From: Microplitis mediator
Taxonomy: Eukaryota; Arthropoda; Insecta; Hymenoptera; Braconidae
Assembly: GCF_029852145.1 (NCBI RefSeq)
Contig: NC_079975.1
Location: 26,727,364-26,791,363, forward strand
Length of the DNA: 64,000 nucleotides
Direction: 5' to 3'
Shown here: piece after piece, positions 57,699 through 64,000 of the stretch
Layout of the letters: each line of letters opens with the position of its first letter
How positions within the stretch are numbered: position 1 is the stretch's first letter
Notes under the pieces: model-generated
Seen by the model: the letters and a program-made list of their open reading frames with translations, nothing else
Told to the model about the DNA's origin: nothing
Databases searched by the model: none
Position numbers and translations under genes: made by a program

Positions 57699-59072
57699 AT
57701 GGATAACTCTTGCCCTTTACTATTTAACTCGTTCGGGGACTCAATCACCGATCATACAATCAATCAGCAGCTACAGAAACTGTCTCTGTACTCTCCGACG
57801 TCTGATTCAATTGACTTGGGATACCATACGCTCGATAACAATCCATGCAGGTCTTCGTCTTCGCCGTCAATCATCACTAATGTTAATCAACCTCGCGAGC
57901 TTAGGCATCATCACCATCATCAACATCAGCAGCAGCAGCAGCAGCAGCACCACCAGCACAAGCAGCTCTACAAACGCATTACAAACCCAACACTTTGCCA
58001 GCTGGACGACGCAATTCTCCTGAAAATATTCAGCTGGCTGAGTACTCGCGAGCGATGTACTCTGGCTCAGACATGTCGCCGTCTGTGGGAGATCGCGTGG
58101 CACCCGTCGCTCTGGAAGGAAGTGGAGATACGGTATCCCCAGAATGCGACCACCGCATTGAGATCAATCGCGAGACGAGGCTGTCACTCTGGTATACGTC
58201 GACTGGTGGTTGAGGGAGCGACCGGGTTCTCTGGACTCTTTTCCATGCTGCCGTTCGCCAGCTTGACGTCACTGGTGCTGCGTCACTCGAGACGGGTCAC
58301 TGATCCCAACGTCACGACCATTCTGGACAACTGTGTCCATCTGAAAGAGCTGGATCTCACTGGATGCGTGAATGTCACTCGCGCGTACTCCCATGTCGGC
58401 TCGACCCAACTGGAATCTCTGGACCTGAGCGATTGCCACGGAGTCGATGACTCGGGGCTGGTGCTGACCCTGTCCCAGATGCCTCAGCTGACGTTCCTTT
58501 ATCTGAGACGGTGCATTCGCATCACCGACGCCAGCTTGATATCGATCGCCAGCTACTGCACGTGTCTCAGACAGCTCTCGGTGTCTGACTGCACCCGGAT
58601 AACCGATTACGGGGTCAGAGAACTCGCTGCCCGACTCGGTCCCTCACTCAGATACTTCTCTGTCGGAAAATGTGATCGTGTGTCGGACGCTGGGCTGCTG
58701 GTTGTCGCGAGACACTGCTACAAATTGAGATACTTGAATGCGCGAGGCTGTGAAGCGCTCAGTGATATCGCGACCTGTGCCCTGGCACGCGGATGTCCAA
58801 GATTACGAGCACTGGACCTCGGCAAGTGTGATATAGGGGATCCAACTCTGGAAGCTCTCTCTACAGGATGCCCTAATCTTAAAAAATTATCGTTATGCGG
58901 CTGTGAGAGGGTCACGGACGCGGGTCTCGAAGCTCTCGCGTACTACGTCCGCGGGCTGAGACAACTCAACATCGGGGAGTGCACCAGAGTCACTAAGCTC
59001 GGGTACCGCGCTGTCAAAAGCTACTGCAGGAGATGCGTTATCGAGCACACGAACCCCGGGTTCTCAAGCTGA
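57699..59072 (+). CDS. Fbxl7: F-box/LRR protein 7
   Basis: Single coding exon of 457 codons. Residues 1-98 are low complexity with His and Gln runs (68-87). The F-box spans about 99-142 (LCQLDDAILLKIFSWLSTRE, WEIAWHPSLWKEV), followed by about ten cysteine-containing leucine-rich repeats (LKELDLTGCVNVTRA, LTFLYLRRCIRITDASL, LKKLSLCGCERVTDAGL). The C-terminus CRRCVIEHTNPGF is the FBXL7 signature. F-box proteins bring substrates to SCF ubiquitin ligases; Drosophila Fbxl7 limits Fat/Hippo-dependent growth through Dachs. The start was set at 57699 because it opens the frame, but another ATG in a different frame lies 5 bases upstream. No introns interrupt the coding part. Confidence 0.93.
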   Translation: MDNSCPLLFNSFGDSITDHTINQQLQKLSLYSPTSDSIDLGYHTLDNNPCRSSSSPSIITNVNQPRELRHHHHHQHQQQQQQQHHQHKQLYKRITNPTLCQLDDAILLKIFSWLSTRERCTLAQTCRRLWEIAWHPSLWKEVEIRYPQNATTALRSIARRGCHSGIRRLVVEGATGFSGLFSMLPFASLTSLVLRHSRRVTDPNVTTILDNCVHLKELDLTGCVNVTRAYSHVGSTQLESLDLSDCHGVDDSGLVLTLSQMPQLTFLYLRRCIRITDASLISIASYCTCLRQLSVSDCTRITDYGVRELAARLGPSLRYFSVGKCDRVSDAGLLVVARHCYKLRYLNARGCEALSDIATCALARGCPRLRALDLGKCDIGDPTLEALSTGCPNLKKLSLCGCERVTDAGLEALAYYVRGLRQLNIGECTRVTKLGYRAVKSYCRRCVIEHTNPGFSS

Positions 59073-60162
59073 TTTTCTTAGCCGCTTAATTTTGCTAATA
59101 TTTTTTTTTATTTATTAACAATTTATTATTTGGGATGTTTTCGGCTGTACAATTTTTAATTGCCTGCCTTAGCAAAAATATATATATATATTTTATATAT
59201 TTATTTAGATTAATTTTTTTAATCGTTTTAAATAACATGGTAATTTTATTGATTTATCAGTTTTAATATTTAATTAACATTAGCGCGTAAATATAAATTT
59301 TATTGTAATTAATTTTTGTATTGTTTTTAATGTTAATAATTATTAAAAATAAATTTAATTTACATTAGTATTTTTTTTTTATTTTAGTAATTTATCGTAA
59401 AATTTTAGTGTTAATTTAAAAACTTTTAAAAACTCCCTCCATATCCTCAATAATTCAAATTTAAATTTTAAATTTAATTGCCCGCCATTTTGTTTCATTC
59501 AAAAAATTTATAAAAATTGTTTATATTTTCATAATTTTCTTCGATTAAAAAAAAAAAACATAGAATTTTTTTTTTATTTTAACCAAAAATTGATTGCAAA
59601 TTTAAAAAATCAAAATTTTGATTTAATTTAAAAATTTTTAAAAAATCGTCTTCGGGTAAAATTTAAAATTGGTTATAAAAAAAAATTTTAGCGCCATTTT
59701 GTTTAAAATTTTTAAAAACCATCAAAATTTTTTTCCCGCGTAAAAATTCAAATTCATAATTATTTAAAAATATTTTTAAATTCGACGCGCAAAAAGCAAT
59801 TATTGCATCAGTAACAAAATGAAATATTTAAATTAAACAATTTCGCAAGTACGCAAGCGTCTGGAAAGTGATTGGGCCACGTGGTTATTGAAAACATCAA
59901 AATAACCTTTACACTCATAACAATAAAGTCAGTAAATTTAAATTTCTCGTACTCAGTTCTTCTAGATCAAAATTCTAGATCCTTCCTCTCATGATCACTC
60001 ATTAAAAAATCGCAAGTCATTTATAAAATAAAAATTCAACCGTCAGATTTATCCAGCTGTCATAAATACGAGCATCAAGTGTCAGTTTGTGTTTGATAGT
60101 TTCCACTAAAAACAATTAAATGTTCAAGTGACAATAACAGTAAATTAAAAAAAAGGTTAAAC
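59073..60162. other. FBXL7 3' region and RHBDD1 upstream region
   Basis: AT-rich; no gene. AATAAA-like signals around 59345 could end FBXL7. Confidence 0.5.
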
Positions 60163-61676
60163 ATGAGTCGTAATGTACGAAGAAGACAACCAGGTCTAGA
60201 GTATGGACTCTATTTACTAGGCATGCAAGCTGTCAATTATGGCGTTGATAAAATTCCACCTGTTACACTTCTGGGAGTCATAGTCCAGGTATTTAAATAT
60301 TCAAATATTTAATTGTGTCAAGAATTCAAACTGATCCCTGATTAAAAAAGTGAATTGAAAAGTATTGAAAAAGATGAGAAATAAATCCTTTCGAATACTT
60401 TCTATACCCCAAGGTTTTCATTTTGACATAAAATGAAATGATACTGAAGTTAGCTGACGTCTAATAATTTTTGGATTTTTTTTTAGACGATAAAAAATTT
60501 AAAAAAAAATATTTGAAAAAATTGCACATATAGTTTTTTAAATTTTCTGCATGTGCATATTTTTATTTTTATTTTTTTTTTAAATTAAGTCATTGAAACA
60601 AAAATTCAGAAATTTTTAAATGTCTGCTAACTTCAGGATCATAAAATGAATACTTTTCAATTCCAAAATAATAAAAGAATTTCTGAACTTCCGAGGAATT
60701 GAAAAAGATTCAAATGAATTGATATTTTTAATCTTTCTGAATCCTTCTCAATACCTAAATAATCCGACATTTCGGATCAAGTGTGGAATTGAAAAAGATT
60801 GAAATGAATTGAAATTTTTGAATCTTTCTGAATCCTTCTCAATTCTCAATTCTTTTCAATACTTTCGAATTCCACTTTGGAATTGTAAAGTATTCAAACG
60901 ATCGAAATTTCAATTCCATTCAATACTTTCCAAAACCGCCGAGGGATTGAAAAGAATTGAAATAATTTTCAATACTTTTCAATTCACTTTTTTAATCAGG
61001 GATTGTCTTATCATGACTTATCCATCACTGATTACATTTTTTAAAAATATTCTAGGCACTGTTGTACATAGGAATGATCCAAGTCCCCTGGAACTCTGAA
61101 GACGTCTGCATATCAGCAGTAAAAATCATCAAGTACAAAGACTGGCGGTCATTTATTTTTTCAAACTTTGAACATGGCTCGGACATGCATCTGTACTACA
61201 ACATGGTCTCGTTTATATTCAAAGGAGCTTATCTGGAGCCGATGTACTCGTCAGCAAACTTTGGAATACTCCTGGGAATTTTATCACTTGGCTGCAGCGG
61301 GATGTACGTATTCCTGTCCTGGTTGCTGATGCAAATAACGGCTGACTATTCGTACTATACGACTTGCGCGATTGGCTTCTCGGCGGTTCTCTTCGCGCTG
61401 AAAGTGATCGTCGTCTGCGAGGAACGAGACCGGTTGCATGACGTAGGAGGGTTCCGAGTGCCCAGTAAGTTCGCGGTGTGGGCAGAGCTGGTGCTGATTC
61501 ACCTCCTGGTGCCCAACGCGTCCTTCGTTGGCCATCTCGGGGGAATTCTCGTCGGCTGTATTTACTGTTACTCATTTCTGGGAGCTATTATTGATAGCAA
61601 AATAAATATGATTACGGGCAGGCCTATTGTTCATGAAGAAGCGTTTTATAGGAGACGATCTTCGTTATTTTTTTGA
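60163..61676 (+). CDS. RHBDD1: Rhomboid intramembrane protease RHBDD1 (RHBDL4) type
   Basis: Two exons, 60163-60288 and 61056-61676, both phase 0, coding 248 residues. The catalytic pair is visible: Ser151 in AIGFSAVLFALK and His202 in FVGHLGGILVG, close to S144 and H195 of the human protein. The N-terminus RRRQPGLEYGLYLLGMQAVN and the WRSFIFSNFEHGSDMHLYYN segment are typical of this subfamily. Around six membrane spans are expected. RHBDD1 cleaves membrane proteins in the ER and feeds ER-associated degradation. The C-terminal tail is short compared with human (315 residues), so the ubiquitin-binding and p97-binding tail motifs of vertebrates seem absent. The intron carries two nested transposons. 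AATAAA at 61717-61722 is the likely polyadenylation signal. Confidence 0.93.
60336..61001. mobile_element. CCCTGATTAAAAAAGTG TIR element in the RHBDD1 intron
   Basis: It has the same ends as 42448-43394 and AT on both flanks (60334-60335, 61002-61003). It has only one or two of the internal repeats and is itself interrupted by a 205-bp element. Confidence 0.88.
60438..60642. mobile_element. hAT-like MITE nested in the CCCTGATT element
   Basis: It starts ATGATACTGAAGTTAGCTGA and ends TCTGCTAACTTCAGGATCAT. The octamer AAAATGAA flanks both sides (60430-60437, 60643-60650), and the uninterrupted sister element has a single AAAATGAA at 42542-42549. An 8-bp duplication is typical of hAT transposases. 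At 205 bp it has no coding capacity. Confidence 0.9.
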
Positions 61677-61889
61677 TTACTAGCGAGGAGAAGATTTTCA
61701 TACTTAAATATTTATTAATAAAATATTTGAAAGACTGTTTTATAGATTTTTTTTTAATATAAAATTTAGGTATTTACAGATGACTCGATTAAAAAATTAC
61801 TTTGGTAATTTATTATAATTTATAATACTTGCATTATTTTTAGATTTATAATTACGTAAGAAAAAGTTCTAGCCCACGGTAGTGATGAG

Positions 61890-62745
61890 CAGAAAATTTC
61901 CGTTGAAATGAGTACCCACAAGTCTGACTTATATTAACTTTTCAAAAGTCGTATAAGTTGGACATATTTTTTCAAATTAAATTTTTTTGATATTTTCAAC
62001 TTGAGATTCATTAAGATCAGGAATTTTCCATCAAAATGAGTACCCACAAGCCTGACTTATTTTAACTTTTCAAAAGTCGTATAAGTTGGACATATTTTTT
62101 CAAATTAAATTTTTTTGATATATTCAACTTGAGATTCATTAAGATCAGGAAATTTCCATCAAAATGAGTACCCACAAGTCTGACTTTTTTTAACTTTTCA
62201 AAAGTCGTATAAGTTAGACATATTTTTTCAAATTAAATTTTTTTGATATTTTCAACTTGAGATTCATTAAGATCAGGAATTTTCCATCAAAATGAGTACC
62301 CACAAGTCTGACTTATTTTAACTTTTCAAAAGTCGTATAAGTTGGACATATTTTTTCAAATTAAATTTTTTTGATATATTCAACTTGAGATTCATTAAGA
62401 TCAGGAAATTTCCATCAAAATGAGTACCCACAAGTCTGACTTTTTTTAACTTTTCAAAAGTCGTATAAGTTGGACATATTTTTTCAAATTAAATTTTTTT
62501 GATATTTTCAACTTCAGAGTCATTAAGATCAGGAAATTTCCATCAAAATGAGTACCCACAAGCCTGACTCATTTAAATTTTCAAAACTCGTATAAGTTGG
62601 GCATATTTATTTTTAAATTAAATTTTTTTGATATTTTCAACTTGAGATTCATCAAGATCAGGAAATTTCCATTAAAATGAGTACCAACATGACCTACTTG
62701 TCTTCCATACCTCAAAAGTCGTTCAAATTGGACATATTCATTTTT
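61890..62745. repeat. 128-bp tandem repeat, ~6.6 copies
   Basis: The unit contains AAAATGAGTACCCACAAG, CAAAAGTCGTATAAGTTGG and CAACTTGAGATTCATTAAG. Landmarks at 62001, 62129, 62257 and 62385 give an exact period of 128. Adjacent copies alternate two variants (GATATTTTC / GATATATTC), so a 256-bp higher-order unit is likely. It lies between convergent genes. Confidence 0.92.
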
Positions 62746-62824
62746 AATCTCCAAAAAATTTTCTGTAGACTAGAACTTCCTCAAAAAAAAAAAAAACTAA
62801 GTAAACTTACTTATTTATTATAAA

Positions 62825-64000
62825 TTAATTTATTGACGGAAAACGCTGTATGCGTTGTAATAAATTTTGAATAATTGGATTAATATCACTATCATAAATT
62901 AAACGATGCGGTATATCAAAGTATGTACAGTAAGCGCTAAATTTTCTTAGTGTCGTATCATTACTCCTGTCAATCGTTCCACTAGTCCGATAACTTTCTA
63001 TCAATGGTTTTACTTCTGTAAAAAAAAATTTATATATATTTAATAAAATGAATGAATAGCAATTAGCAATCAATTCCTTACCATGTTCCCAAGAATCAAT
63101 TATCAGAGCAAGTCGTTGCTGAATGGCCAAGACACTCTCGACACTCAGCAGCGCACGGGCCTGTTGGTTTTTCAGCAGCGTATAAGAAGTGATGAGTTTT
63201 ATCTGCCAGACAAGATGAGCATCCGGAGTCTTCTCGATGGCCTCAATACTCTTGTAGATATTTGCCCAGAGCGGGAGGAAGCTGACCTTGTCCTTGACAA
63301 CACACTCGTAGACAATAATAGCCAGGGTCTGGAGAAAATGTTTCTCCGCGTACTTGAAGTCTTGATGAAGATCAAAATTAACGGAGTGCTCGTGCATCTT
63401 GACAGTCGACGTATCGCTGACGTCCATTTTCTCAGCAGAAGACTCCGGGTCATCTTTCTGCCGTCGACGAACGCGCTTCCGTTTGGGCTTGGGTTCAATC
63501 TGTGGTTGCAAAAAATACTTGACGATATTGAGGACAGTCCGGTCGTTGGTGAAGGAGGTGATGAATTCCTGCCTCGCAGCCCAGGGGATCACGTCCTCGG
63601 TGGTCAGCGTCTGCGCGACGAGGCTCCGGAATCCGTGGGGGTCCTCGATGTACGACAGACATCCGGCTTTTTGTTTGACATCCAGCGAGTCGCATTTATT
63701 CAGCATTCCCTCGAGCAGCCTCCAGTTGTGTCCGCGTTCGAAGATTATTTCCCAGTACCTCTCGTCCTTCAGCTCGACCTTCTGGAGACTCTCCAGCTGC
63801 GGAAGCAGACACGGCGCCTTGAGCACGGTCTCTTGACCTCTTGCGAGCTTGTCAGTCTTGAAGGTCAACTTGACCGTAGCGTAGCAGTACTGCTTGCTGT
63901 CAATATCTCGGGGTAAAACCAATCTCGGCTGCGCGGCGAGGACGTAGAGATGCCTGAGTGCTTGCAGGTGGTACCGGTTGTCGTTGCTGTGGGTCGGGAA
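62825..64000 (-). CDS. APC1: Anaphase-promoting complex subunit 1, C-terminal part (cut by window edge)
   Basis: Two exons seen: 64000-63082 (continuing beyond the window) and 63015-62825, separated by a 66-base intron with a GGTAAG donor and TTACAG acceptor. The frame is open to the window edge, so the real start lies outside. The text HLQALRHLYVLAAQPRLVLP followed by a YCYATVKLTFK-like stretch and KAGCLSYIEDPHGFRSLVAQ match the conserved C-terminal region of APC1. Subunit 1 is the largest scaffold of the APC/C ubiquitin ligase, which triggers anaphase and mitotic exit; the Drosophila gene is shattered. A basic insert KPKRKRVRRRQK lies in a predicted loop, with acidic and Ser-rich text after it. 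An AATAAA lies just past the stop on the minus strand (62814-62819). Confidence 0.87.
   Translation of the reverse strand, partial: FPTHSNDNRYHLQALRHLYVLAAQPRLVLPRDIDSKQYCYATVKLTFKTDKLARGQETVLKAPCLLPQLESLQKVELKDERYWEIIFERGHNWRLLEGMLNKCDSLDVKQKAGCLSYIEDPHGFRSLVAQTLTTEDVIPWAARQEFITSFTNDRTVLNIVKYFLQPQIEPKPKRKRVRRRQKDDPESSAEKMDVSDTSTVKMHEHSVNFDLHQDFKYAEKHFLQTLAIIVYECVVKDKVSFLPLWANIYKSIEAIEKTPDAHLVWQIKLITSYTLLKNQQARALLSVESVLAIQQRLALIIDSWEHGKELIANCYSFILLNIYKFFFTEVKPLIESYRTSGTIDRSNDTTLRKFSAYCTYFDIPHRLIYDSDINPIIQNLLQRIQRFPSIN

Noticed and set aside
63922..63922. Start of the APC1-like gene at 63922
   Set aside because: It is not an ATG, and the frame with conserved APC1 text continues to the window edge.

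Overview
The window is AT-rich eukaryotic nuclear DNA from an insect. Its genes have introns with GT/AG borders. The best matches by motif and gene content are hymenopteran, and the mix of a PRANC-ankyrin gene, a COP1 orthologue and dense miniature transposons suggests a parasitoid wasp, possibly a braconid. That placement is inference; no search was run. No tRNA, rRNA, CRISPR array or polydnavirus segment was recognised. Exon borders were read by eye from splice sites and reading frame. || Layout: bases 1-24,900 are gene-poor and repeat-rich. They start with a satellite of about 320-bp monomers in 1,283-bp higher-order units (1-2958), followed by a succession of non-autonomous terminal-inverted-repeat elements, several nested in one another and many flanked by TA. 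The only convincing gene there is an intronless ankyrin/PRANC gene (19841-21598), next to the tail of a hAT transposon. || Bases 24,965-40,160 are gene-dense: a p24/TMED cargo receptor of the eclair/TMED4-9 type (+), Mediator subunit MED28 (+), a seven-exon M17 leucyl aminopeptidase (-), and an intronless COP1 ubiquitin ligase (-) lying inside intron 2 of the aminopeptidase. || Bases 40,303-52,935 look like one 12.6-kb foldback-like element: inverted repeats of about 520 bp, an 8-bp direct repeat GGACGGAA at both edges, and inside about 129 copies of a 70-bp tandem repeat, itself interrupted by another transposon. || Bases 54,493-64,000 are again gene-dense: splicing factor SLU7 (-), F-box/LRR gene FBXL7 (+), rhomboid protease RHBDD1/RHBDL4 (+), and the 3' end of the anaphase-promoting complex subunit APC1 (-), cut by the window edge. 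|| The genes do not form a pathway. They are ordinary housekeeping and regulatory genes: secretory traffic, transcription, splicing, proteolysis and ubiquitin-linked control. The main novelties are the satellite-filled foldback-like element, a possible in-frame stop-codon readthrough extension of MED28, the PRANC gene in a transposon nest, and several transposon insertions whose empty sites are present elsewhere in the same window.
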